Shown here: positions 23,705-38,149 of the stretch, in pieces
How the letters are laid out: the number at the start of each line of letters is the position of its first letter
Numbering within the stretch: position 1 is the first letter of the stretch
DNA from: Zygnema circumcarinatum
Lineage: Eukaryota; Streptophyta; Zygnematophyceae; Zygnematales; Zygnemataceae
NCBI GenBank assembly: GCA_037447605.1
Contig: CM074807.1
Location: forward strand, 1,537,493 to 1,601,492
Length of the DNA stretch: 64,000 bases
Reading direction: 5' to 3'
Notes under the pieces: model-generated
What the model was told of the DNA's origin: nothing
What the model saw: only the letters and a program-made list of their open reading frames with translations
The model's database searches: none
Made by a program: the position numbers and the translations under genes

Positions 23705-25417
23705 CTATGAAGAGCTTGACCCCATTTCTAGCAGCCGATGAAGAATTGCGAAGGATACCCAAGCATCCATAGCTGCATAATGCACCTGGTTGCTGTTCAG
23801 GTGCTGCTGAGCCCAATTGCTCATAGTAATCTTCTTATCCTTAACCATGACTTGACCTAGAACAACCTTTGATAGCTGTTTAAGCCCCATGTGACGGACA
23901 TCCTCTGTCTGCAGCTGTTTTGTTGCTAACAAATTCAAATCAGTCACTCGAGCCAGACAATTAATTCCGTGATCCCGAGCAAGCTTACGAGCATCCTCCT
24001 TAACTCCCACGCCCCCAAGGCGCACTCGAGGGGAAACCAACACTGTAGATAGGTGTAGAGGAGTAGAATCCAAGTAAAGCATTTGTACAATCAGGCATCG
24101 AGCTCCAGTAGAGAGCTGGAGTAAAGCTACTTTGTTATCTGACGAAACAGATCGATTCGGCCTCCACTCCAAGTCCATACCAAGCAATAAGTCACTGTCT
24201 CCATGTAACAGTTCTGGCTTTCCACACGTATGTGCGTGGTTATCACAGCTCTCGGCAACTTGTACCTTCACACCCAACTCCTCCCTTGAGTTCTCTTCGT
24301 CATGAACTCCAACTCCGCTGCTGCTTACGGCTTCAGCATCCTGCACTCCATCCCGTGTTGGGCCACTGATAATCTGCCGAGCATTCGCAAGAAGCCATGC
24401 GTCGACTACTTCTGCTTCGTTTGTGGTTGTCACTTCCACCACCTGCCCCATAATTCTACACGATGTGACAGCAGTTTTCCGTGGAGCCGTAGAGCAATGC
24501 CCGGTGAACCGCCTTTTATTGGAGTTTCCAGCAAATTCTGTGTCCTCAGAGTCATCGCCCTGTGAACGCGGGCTCACCTGAACTATACGCTTGCAGAGAT
24601 ACTGCCAAACTCTATCTGCTGCACGTAAACCCAACGTCCTGCCTTTTTCTCCTTCACAATTGAGCTGCATGGTACGTGTCCCAGCTTGAGGAGGAGATGA
24701 TATTCCTGGATCCATATGGCTCTCGTCTTTGAGAACTCCAGCAATTCCTCCATCCGAATCAGACTCTTCAACTGCTGCAACCACTGGCTTGGTCGTGTCA
24801 CGGCCTCTTCTGTCTATGCTTTGTTCACTTCCAGTGAACAAGTCACTGTCTGTTTCACTTCTTCCATCTCCTCCTAAATCAGCTTCAACATCAGCATTCA
24901 CGAAATGTTGAGAAACAAAAGTTGATACATCTGAAACCTTGCTAAATTTGGAAACAGTGTGTATTTCCACTGAGATTCGTCTCCTCTTTACACCACAGAC
25001 TTGATCGCTTAATTCGAGAGCTGCCCTCTCCTTTGCCATCAAAGTTTCTGACTTGCAGGGTGTACACATATCAACAGAAGAGCCTTCTGCTTCAAATTCT
25101 GGAGAATTACGGATACTTGTACTACCTTCAATCTCAACAATTCTTCCCAATTGCACTTTTGGAGCCTCAACAGCTGTTTCCTGCACCTCGGCGCTTTCAA
25201 AAGCAGGGCTTTTCCTCTCGTTCCTAATTACCTTCAGCCGTCGCTGCTGCTGAACAATACGCCCAAAGCCAGCAGTTGCAGCTCCCTTACTGATTCCATC
25301 TTGTTCCGTTCCCTTCGTCACTCCAAGCACCTTGTGAAGAAGGCTCGACTTCACCTCCGAGCTGCCTCGCCTGCCATGCTGCAGACCCCTCCTCGGCGTC
25401 TCCCGCTCCTTCGCCAT
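23705..25417 (-). CDS. WRN-like 3'-5' exonuclease domain protein, intronless (570 aa)
   Basis: A DnaQ-like DEDDy exonuclease similar to the nuclease module of Werner helicase and plant WEX proteins; predicted 3'-5' degradation of DNA or RNA ends. The domain occupies about residues 410-565. Exo I is GMDLEWRP (Asp415, Glu417), Exo II is GVGVKEDARKLARDHG (Asp475), and Exo III is HYAAMDAW (Tyr547, Asp551), so all catalytic residues are present. The first 400 residues are polar, Ser/Glu-rich and probably disordered, with a basic patch VKRRRIS that may act as an NLS. The ATG at 25417 (GCCATGGC context) is chosen. The coding region has no intron, unlike its neighbours. Head-to-head with the ZNF593-like gene, 410 bp apart. 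No helicase domain is present. Confidence 0.9.
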   Translation of the reverse strand: MAKERETPRRGLQHGRRGSSEVKSSLLHKVLGVTKGTEQDGISKGAATAGFGRIVQQQRRLKVIRNERKSPAFESAEVQETAVEAPKVQLGRIVEIEGSTSIRNSPEFEAEGSSVDMCTPCKSETLMAKERAALELSDQVCGVKRRRISVEIHTVSKFSKVSDVSTFVSQHFVNADVEADLGGDGRSETDSDLFTGSEQSIDRRGRDTTKPVVAAVEESDSDGGIAGVLKDESHMDPGISSPPQAGTRTMQLNCEGEKGRTLGLRAADRVWQYLCKRIVQVSPRSQGDDSEDTEFAGNSNKRRFTGHCSTAPRKTAVTSCRIMGQVVEVTTTNEAEVVDAWLLANARQIISGPTRDGVQDAEAVSSSGVGVHDEENSREELGVKVQVAESCDNHAHTCGKPELLHGDSDLLLGMDLEWRPNRSVSSDNKVALLQLSTGARCLIVQMLYLDSTPLHLSTVLVSPRVRLGGVGVKEDARKLARDHGINCLARVTDLNLLATKQLQTEDVRHMGLKQLSKVVLGQVMVKDKKITMSNWAQQHLNSNQVHYAAMDAWVSFAILHRLLEMGSSSS

Positions 25418-25827
25418 GGCTGCTGACAGCTGGCTGCTCCCTCCCTCCCTCCCCCTCAACAAGGCAAGCCGCCTCTCGTAAAGATCTTTCTAACCTTTTT
25501 TGAAAGCTTCTTCGGGTGAGTGGAGTAGAGGGTTGAGCACTTCCGCGGACGCCAAGGTAACCCTCCGCCAATGGCGGCTCGTCACGTTGGAAAATTTGTC
25601 CACGTGGCGAGTTGTGAATGGGCGACTGAGGACGGCACAAAAAAAAAAAAAAAAAGGCCTCTCTTTTTGCAAGTAGCTGCAAAGCTCGTAACCCTAATTC
25701 GGCCTCTCTCTCGCCCTCTGCCTCTCGCCCTCCTTCCTACTTCCATCGCCCTCTCTCTTCCTCGCGCTCTCGCTCTCCTCGCTTTCTCTCTGCCTCACTC
25801 CTCTCGCCCTCTCGCTGCCACGTGGAC
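25418..25827. promoter_or_regulatory. Bidirectional promoter, exonuclease / ZNF593-like
   Basis: A 410-bp gap between divergent ATGs. It has a CCCTCC tract at 25436-25456, CACGTG at 25601-25606 and again at 25819-25824 (4 bp before the ZNF593-like ATG), a 17-nt A run near 25641, and a CT-rich leader at 25700-25815. Shared regulation of the two genes is inferred from the spacing. Confidence 0.6.
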
Positions 25828-27867
25828 ATGGGGCGGTGTCCGTCCAATAAGTCCAGCGGGCAGAAGAGCAAGAAGCACCTGCACAAGCGAGCTCGCCTGG
25901 CTAAATTTCTCGTGAAAGATATCCTTTCCTCTACCTGTGGGTGCTGTTTTGATCCCCGCTGCTTCTTGCTCTGCTGTCTCCTTGTCGCTCTATTTAGTGG
26001 CCACCAGTAAGAGGATGGCAGAGAGGAATGCTTCTGGCGATTGGGCAGAGTGGACAATTAAGGTGCTTAATTACTTCTGCTTTTAATTTGCAGAATGAGG
26101 GTTAAACACTGCTTGTTTACACTCAGATGTCTGCTCTCTGTAGGTTTTCACGGAGACAGAACGACAATTCATTTTAGCAAGATTGCCCTTCTGTTTCAGA
26201 CTAGCTCCTTGGTCGGCATGAGCTTCAAGTCCTGTGTTATCCTGCCGAGGGATCGGGCCTATTAAGGTGAAGATTAGAGCGGCCAGCAAGCTGAATGCTG
26301 TTGATTGAGGAAATATTTTGCCCTTAACATGCTTTGCCTCACGCGATGATATGATTCACGACGAACTAAAGCAATGTGAGGAGCGCATAGAGAATGGGAA
26401 GGGTGCTCCTTCAACCTCTCTGAACGAGGACTTGCCGGGCATGGGGCAGTGGTACTGCCTGCATTGCGAGTATGTCCTGCTGAACCCAACCTCCACTATC
26501 ATGTTATTGTCAGAGCGAAAGAGCACTCGTCAAACAATGCAACTTCTTACGAAATGCGGTGTTGGTACGGGAACAAGCAAGCAGTGTCACTCCATTGAAG
26601 CGTAATGAAAGAGGAACAGTCTTAGACGAACGCATAGCATTTTTTAAGAATTGCCCTACAGCATTGAATGAGGTTTAGAAAGTTTGGGCCATCTATGAAG
26701 AAGACACCAGGGTAAGCAATTGTAGCTTAAACCTGTCGGCCCAAGGAAAACTATTAAGCTGTTTTAACGCCCGTTGGTGATATGGCAGATGCAGTTAAAC
26801 TCAGGATTTTTCTATCTCGGTTTTGTTGGCAGTCATCTCGTTTTTTAGTTTCTTCTCGTCGTAGTTTGAATTTGAAACTTAGATGGAGATGTAGTAGCCA
26901 CCCTTTTCTTCTCCGTCAGTTATCTGGGCTATGCAGTGACTAGTCAAATCACCAGTTACTTGCAGCAGTTTGAGTCCGGCCAATATCTTGGAAGGATGGT
27001 TGAAACAGGGAATTCGAGGGCGCATAGGAAGTTAATGTGTGGATGAATTATAGGGTATATATAATGGTGGAAAAACTAGAGGTGCGTACGGTTGGCGAGG
27101 TTAGGCTGGTCAATAGACGTTAATAATAAGTGTTATGTCATCTGCTATAACATACTCTCATGCGTGGTGGAAAAGTAACTATTGGGCATGATTTTGTTAC
27201 GTTATGACATCTATTGATTGGAGAAAGTAGACTTGCAGTGTATGAGTGTAGCTGTAACGGTTGGGCTGATAGCAGCCTATGTGAATTTTGCATAATGTCA
27301 CGGTTTGATCTTGTTGTGTGTGGTATGCTGGTAATGCAGCCGGTACTTCGCAAATGCAGGAGTCAGAGACGAGCATTACAAGACTAAGCTACATAAAAAG
27401 CGGTAAGTTTAAGTGATTATTGAGAGGGGGGGAATGCATATCTGTTTGCCGCTGCCATAACGTGTCCATGCTATATCGGTGGGCACCTTTGCAGTGTTAG
27501 AAAAAGTGCTTGCTTTGCGAGATCAGCAGTATTGGAACTGGGTTTTTCCCGGGTGGATTGGAAGTTGAAATGGTTTAGGACCGGTGTCAGAGTCACAATG
27601 TTTATGGCTAGACCCTTCACCCCATTTGTCTGATTTTCACTACCTTGTTTTGTCCTTGCATGCTGTTCCTTGTTCGGCTCACTCAGTTCGCTGGCTTGTT
27701 TCTGCACCTTCCTCATCATTCTTCGCTCCTTCGGTTGCAGTGTGAAACAGATGAAGGGTCCCAAACCGCACACACAGTTAGATGCGGACCTTGCTGGTGG
27801 TCTGGGTTCTCCTGATAATGGACCACGGCTACAACTTGGAGATGCAGCCATTGAAATGGCCGTATGA
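25828..27867 (+). CDS. ZNF593: ZNF593/Bud20-type C2H2 zinc-finger protein (135 aa)
   Basis: Yeast Bud20 is a shuttling factor for pre-60S ribosome export; this is its plant counterpart. Exons: 25828-25918, 26343-26469, 27340-27402 and 27741-27867 (136 codons). The basic N-terminus MGRCPSNKSSGQKSKKHLHK is followed by FLVKGDDMIHDEL and the signature NEDLPGMGQWYCLHCDRYF. The latter supplies the two zinc Cys, and the finger is completed by His in VRDEHYKTKLHKKR. The C-terminus has KGPKPHTQLDADLAGGLGSPDNGP, a strongly conserved family block. Intron 1 is a U12-type AT-AC intron; introns 2 and 3 are GT-AG. The start at 25828 is the only in-frame ATG before the signature. Acts in the nucleolus, nucleus and cytoplasm. 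Confidence 0.93.
25919..26342 (+). other. U12-type AT-AC intron
   Basis: The intron starts ATATCCTTT, the exact U12 5' splice-site consensus. It ends CCTCAC, and a CCCTTAAC branch-site match lies at 26321-26328 with the branch A (26327) 15 nt before the end. Splicing there gives an uninterrupted FLVKGDDM that matches the ZNF593 family; a GT-AG alternative does not. Confidence 0.88.
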
Positions 27868-29388
27868 AACTTATGTTGACGAAGCAGAGTCTGGACTTCC
27901 ACCTGTACAGTACTAGCAACCAATTGAGGAGTGACCACCCCTTAGCGTCTTGGATGATTGCAACCTACTTAATTCCGCCTCTATTAATTGCAGGTTAGTT
28001 GAATGAATAAAGAGGCACGATAATATCCTGCGAGTTGTGACTGGATTTTACGCACAGTATTGCGTTGCTAACTTGTTTCCAGTGTGCTACTTTGGATAAA
28101 TCCTCCCCCCTCCTCTCCTGTTCTCTTTCAACACCTGCAACTGCTGGTTCAACCATTACCATGTTCGCCGCAAGCGCCAGTACTTAATCACCTTCCTCCT
28201 TAAGCGCAAAGATTTGCTGGTGGACCCATTTCCAATTTAGTTAATTAAGGGTTGTCTGAGGTTCCTAATGCAACCAATGGACAACTTTTGATGCCATGTT
28301 CTAGTGCATGCCATGGTGTGGGCACTTGGGACCAGCTGCTCGTGATGCATGTTCCAACAGAGGTGGTCGCCGCAAAGATGCAGCGGTTTGCATCAACGTC
28401 AGCAGAGGGTAAACCTGTGATGCGGGTCACATAAAAGTGAAGCAAAGATAAAGGGAGGGGGAAGGAGGGGGAAGATAAATGGTACGAAACAAGCAAAAAT
28501 CATCAATAGCATAGACTTCGGTAATTGAATCTTCACAAGCTTGTCAAGGCATTGACTCTTTGCGACCAAAAACCATGCAGCTGCGCGTGTCCTATCACGA
28601 GTTCGTATCAAGACTCACGCTCAAGGGCCATCGGGCCGTCGCTTGCCCGCTGGGCTGCTCGCTCCACCAAAAAAGTAAACACCCGCGAGACGATGGCGAG
28701 GCCGCAAGAGTACGTGCCAATTTCAGCTACTGCTATTGCACGCCGCTCGACATCAACTGCCGGCTGGATGCCGCGCCGCCGCATGAAAAAGTCGCCAGCC
28801 GTCCGCCAGTCCGCTGCCGGCCGGCAAGTCCGCCGGCTACGGCGCCGTGGGCAGGTGCTGTACGGTCCGGAAACGACACGCGACCCGCCCAAGGTCGCCC
28901 TGCAACGCCGCGCCAACCGCCCCACTGTACGGCCGCCGGCCGGCTGAACCGAAGGGGCCGAACTTTTTTGTCGTGGGCGCGTCAAGTTCGCGGCTCGCCG
29001 GGCAGGCCGTGCGGATATGCGGGCGAGGATGGATGACGTGGCACTTTTGCTCGACTACGGCGCGACGGGATTGGCTATCGCCCCGCTCGGGTAAACATTT
29101 TTTCACGCTGGCGTCTGCCACGTGGCAGCAGCGGCTTCCCTCCCGCCCTCCCTCTCCGACGTGGGAGGCGCTGCACGCCGAGCGGCGGGGATAGGCTCCG
29201 AAAATGGCTGCCAGGGAGGTGGCAATGCAGCCGGAACGGGGAGGGGGAGCCAGGGGGGAGAGGAGGAAAAGGAGGAGACTGGAGGAAAAGAGCATGTGCT
29301 GCGTGCAGTCAGAGGCTGAACAAGGCACCGTTGGTTTTTTGAAGGGTGCCATAAGCTGTGGTTTCAGGAGAAAGGAGAGAGGGTTGGA
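27868..29388. other. Intergenic: ZNF593-like 3' flank and PLAC8 copy 1 promoter
   Basis: 27868-28600 probably holds the ZNF593-like 3' UTR and flank. 28620-29050 is GC-rich, with GTACGG copies at 28861 and 28926 and overlapping frames open by composition. CACGTG in GCCACGTGGC lies at 29119-29124, 265 bp upstream of the PLAC8 ATG. No gene model is supported. Confidence 0.55.
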
Positions 29389-30914
29389 ATGATGAGTGAT
29401 GCAGGTCCGTCGACGGATATACAGGCGAGAACTGCGAGCAAGAATGAGCCGCAGTACCATATGGGACGCAGAGTGGTGTCTATTAAGAAATATCCGTTCC
29501 GGCAGGCCGTAGGACCGCCAGAAGGAGAATGGACGACGGGCATTTGTGGATGCTGTGCAGACCAGAGTATATGTAAGTCATGAAATACTGTCCTTGGATG
29601 TATTTAATCAGCTGTGCACGTTATATACTTAAATGGTGGATGAAACGCAACCTGGACTGCTAAACTGAGCCCGGGAGGGAGACCGCGATGCATTCTCGCT
29701 TCCATAGGGAAGATTAAAGCGCTGTATTTTGTGCTTCTCTGCGGCTGATATCTTCCTGCCAACTTTCTGAATGCTGACAGTGATCAGATCAGCTTTCTCC
29801 ACTCATGGTTCACGAGAGAATGGTTCAATGTACAATGTAGAGAATCTTAATCAAACCATTCCAGTTGCTTATTGTTGTAGAGTGCGATTGCTGCAAGCAA
29901 TTCTTCTGTCACCGTGAGCTGACCCGACCTGTTCCCCGTTAACAAAGGCTGTTGTTAGTGACGTGCAGTGTGCTGCGCTCTATTCTGCCCCTGCATTCAG
30001 GCTGGACGGAACATTGAGATCATCAGTGGCGGACAAACAGGTCTGCAGCATACAGTAATCTGGTAGAAGATGCATTAGTTGATATGTTCGCATATTTCAA
30101 CTTTATTGTCTGTACGACAGTGTGAAGTGAAACATTCACAACATAAGTGAAGCAACGAATGGTAGTTGACCATGTGAATGCCCCTTGCAGCATGAGCAGT
30201 CGCGGTCTATATCTTTTAAGTCATCTGTTTGGCAATGCTGTCCTAACTTGAATATGAAGTAAAACTGAAGAAGAAAAATCGAAATTTGGAGACTAAATTT
30301 CTCTATCTTCACCCGTTTTCCTGAATTCTCTCGTTTCCCTGCAGATGCAGTAACGGCCTCTTTATTGTCAATTGTTTCAATCCTCTCCTGCCTTTACACT
30401 TGTGGTTATCGACGAAGCTTGCGTGAAAAGTACCTTCTTCCTGAGAAGCCATGCGGAGACTGTGTGACACATTGCTTTCTCGGCTGCTGTGCACTTTCAC
30501 AGGAAGGCCGCGAGCTTAAGAATCGTGGCTGGGATCCTGCATTGGGTCAGTGTGCAGTGTTCACACTTTGCTCGGCATTCATCATCTTTCTGTTGCCAGT
30601 CGAATTCGTAGCATCTCAGAGGTCCCTATTCAATTTGCTTGGATGCAAATCTTGGTTGAACTTCAAGCACATTTCTGTTCGGCTTCATTTTACTCCACAA
30701 ATACATCCACTCAATGTTTCACCAGCAAGTAAAAGGTTTGCATCCCAGAGGATTACTGTGAAGTTTCCTATGTCTTCAGCTCACGTGTACACAATTGACT
30801 TTGTTCCTTACACTATATTGCCCATCTCTCTCTCTTCCTACAGGGTTTGCAGGAAACATAAAAGCGTATGAAACAATTGGCATCGCACCGCCATCCATGA
30901 TGATGACGAAGTGA
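29389..30914 (+). CDS. PLAC8-family cysteine-rich membrane protein, copy 1 (175 aa)
   Basis: Relative of plant cadmium-resistance (PCR), FW2.2-like and cell-number-regulator proteins, which sit in the plasma membrane and affect metal transport or organ size. Exons: 29389-29572, 29969-30040, 30345-30545 and 30844-30914 (176 codons). Order: a 45-residue polar N-terminus, EWTTGICGCCADQ, CPCIQAGRN (the CPC core), a hydrophobic segment LLSIVSILSCLYTC, then LREKYLLPEKPCGDCVTHCFLGCCALSQEGRELKNRG, and a short tail ending MMMTK. The typical CCxxxxCPC spacing is kept (CCALFCPC). Exons 2 and 4 have the same lengths (72 and 71 nt) as in the second copy near 60492, pointing to duplication. The start chosen is the first of two adjacent ATGs. 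The transported or sensed ligand is unknown. Confidence 0.9.
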
Positions 30915-32261
30915 TGGATGCGTCCTCAGGAATGTTACTCCCGCAAGCTTACTCGGCAGGACTAGGGCTTTTCTGGACACAGTGTATTGGCATGAATGTG
31001 GATGTTACACTTACCTCCAATTGCAGCTTAGATTGTACAGTAAAGAACGAGGTAGTCAATGGTCGTCACTTGGCTGCTGTTCAACATGACGAATAAGTTA
31101 GTGCCAGCGGGAGGACAATAGGGGTTTGTAAGCTCCCCACATTTTTTTTTCATGTGTTTTTTGCGGCCAACTAAGGGAGTGACTGGCCAGACGTTTGCAA
31201 AAGCAGATTGCACGGTTTTGTATAGTAAAGATGCGTCCCAGACTTGTGTTGCATCACAAGTCGGATGCTCGCTTGCAGTCACGCCGGGTCCTTCAAGGAT
31301 CTGCCATATATAGCAGGGGGTTGTCTCTGCAACGATAGCATGCTGGCAAGCCTGTGGCTAATACGACCTGGCTCGTCAATAAAACTTGTGTGGGCATGCC
31401 ACGATTTCGTGGCCAATTTCAATTTTGTCAATTTCAATTCTCAGTAAACGAGCCAATACTTGTGCGAGCACATAGTTCTACGAGGCGTTCAGATAGATTC
31501 TCGACGGTGTGTTTTGGGATGTCTTGATGGCCGATAACCTCTCCTAAACTGTCAGTCCAGACTCTCACCTGCTTCGAGAGTGCCTTAAAACATCCGTCCT
31601 GCAAACCCACGCCAGCGTGAACCTTCAGGAAACCTGCGGAAGCTTTCGGCGAAGAGAACGACATCCTCATTACGTAGGTATTGGATAGAACAATTCAGTC
31701 GTTTGAGGGTTTTTAGAAAATCCTAAAAAGTCCAATTCAAAAAAGCGCCACACGAGCTGAGCAACGAAAGCAGCCAGCGCCAAAAGCAAGGGGCCGTTGA
31801 CCCGCTCGAGGCGGTTGAACCGCCGCAGGTCCATGAAGTGGACTCACGGATCCACAAATATGATTCACGGTTTCACCACTGCAGGCTTTTGCAGAAGGCG
31901 GTGGACCCGACTCTTCCCGGATCAACGTGCTACAGGCCTCTCTGTAATCGCGGCCAAATTTGAACACCAAACAAACAAAAAAGGAAAGCTGTTCTGCTCC
32001 ATGAACTGCATCATCTTCTGGATGCGTACAGGAGCACCACAATATCACATGATGTTTATCCCCAAAAGATCACGGACTGCGTAGTCATTCTGACGCCGGA
32101 TTTTTGACAAACCTTCAGAAAGTTTCAGCTCAGTCTTCGCGCAGGTCTTGAAGACAATTTGAAGATTTTACTGAAAGGCTTTTGTGTTTATCTTGTTTAT
32201 TCTGGCTGCTACTCATAAGCTCTCCTTGTCTCTGCTGTGAGATTAAAAAAAGTCGCTGAGA
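30915..32261. other. Intergenic: PLAC8 copy 1 3' flank and CstF-64 promoter
   Basis: The proximal part is probably PLAC8 3' UTR. One 78-codon ATG-initiated minus-strand ORF (31434-31670) is listed separately. 31700-32261 is the presumed CstF-64 promoter and leader; no clear G-box is present. Confidence 0.5.
31434..31670 (-). CDS. Candidate small ORF (78 aa), no known family
   Basis: It begins at a true ATG (MRMSFSSPKASAGF), has balanced composition and ends at TGA. No domain, signal peptide or membrane segment is visible. A GTGAGAGT donor follows codon 34, so part could instead be an intron. It lies 590 bp upstream of CstF-64 in the opposite direction and may be a divergent small gene or chance. 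Confidence 0.25.
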   Translation of the reverse strand: MRMSFSSPKASAGFLKVHAGVGLQDGCFKALSKQVRVWTDSLGEVIGHQDIPKHTVENLSERLVELCARTSIGSFTEN

Positions 32262-37044
<4,783 letters not shown>

Positions 37045-38149
37045 AACGATATCAAACGAAGGGCTGCAAAATGGTTTAGGATTCACGAATGACATAAGGA
37101 AAATAGTTCCTCACTTATTTTTTATGGCCTGATGGTTCTCTGTAAGGGGAAGGCGAAAAGTTTGCACCATTTTGCTCAAAATACACTTCGTTTACTTGCT
37201 CCTTGTTGTTTTGAGGAGTGAGCTCGAGTTTTATCACGAACCGAGATTGAAGGGTGTTTGTGGCGTGGGTTTTAGGGTTGTTCTATGAGCAATGCTTCCT
37301 CCCTTTGTGCGCACTCTTCTCGATGGTCAAGAAGTGACTCGTTTCAATCTACACGCCATTAAATTTCATATTGCATTAGTTCTCGAAATGAGAGTAGTGG
37401 CATTTTTCTCGAAGGCGTTAGGACTGACATTGAGTGGGACAACGAGTTGTTGGCGCAGCTGCTTGCAAAAGCTGCCTGTTTCATGACCTCTGAGAGGTGT
37501 CGTCTTTTGTTAAAAAACATGTTCCCACTTCTTCAGTGGAGATGTACATGGAAGTGAGAGCTCGTGAGACGAGCGAGGAGAATGAGGCAGAGAGAGGATA
37601 GGAGAGGAGGAGAGAAGTTCTTAAAAAGGCAGATGCCAACAACCCTAAACACTCTTCAAAAATAGAATGGAGTTTCAAAGATGGCATTGTTGATATATGT
37701 ACTAAACCACACGAGGAAACTAAACTAAGTTACTAAGAAAAAAAGTAATGATCCAATTATTACCCTAAGCAGTCGCAAGGCGCGGAGCACCCCTCAACCT
37801 CTACGGGGCGGGGTCCCACCACCGAGCAGAGCCGCCTCTCCTACCGGGACACAGTAAGGAGCGCTTGCAATCCAAGGAACTCCAAATACGGCGCCCCCGT
37901 TCTTTCCTTCGCGCTTGCATCGTCGAATTGTACCCCAACGGCATAAATTCCAATAACGACTGAACATCAATCTGTACACACAAAACTTAGCGTGGCGGCT
38001 GCCACAAAAGGATGGCCTTCGCCTCCTCAGCATTCTAAAAACAGTATGGTGCAGAAACCTTCCCTATACAATAATCCAAAAAGTGTACTCCCGCAGTACT
38101 CTCGTAGCCTATGGACCTGCAGGCTCCCATCCTTCTCAACCCTTCTCCC
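37045..38149. other. Convergent 3' flanks of CstF-64 and the EF-hand carrier
   Basis: The two genes point at each other across about 1.1 kb. No further gene was found. The two 3' UTRs probably occupy most of the gap and could overlap as antisense transcripts. Confidence 0.6.

Noticed and set aside
28525-29300. Overlapping ORFs on both strands upstream of PLAC8 copy 1
   Set aside because: GC-driven open frames in a promoter-like region; no conserved motifs.
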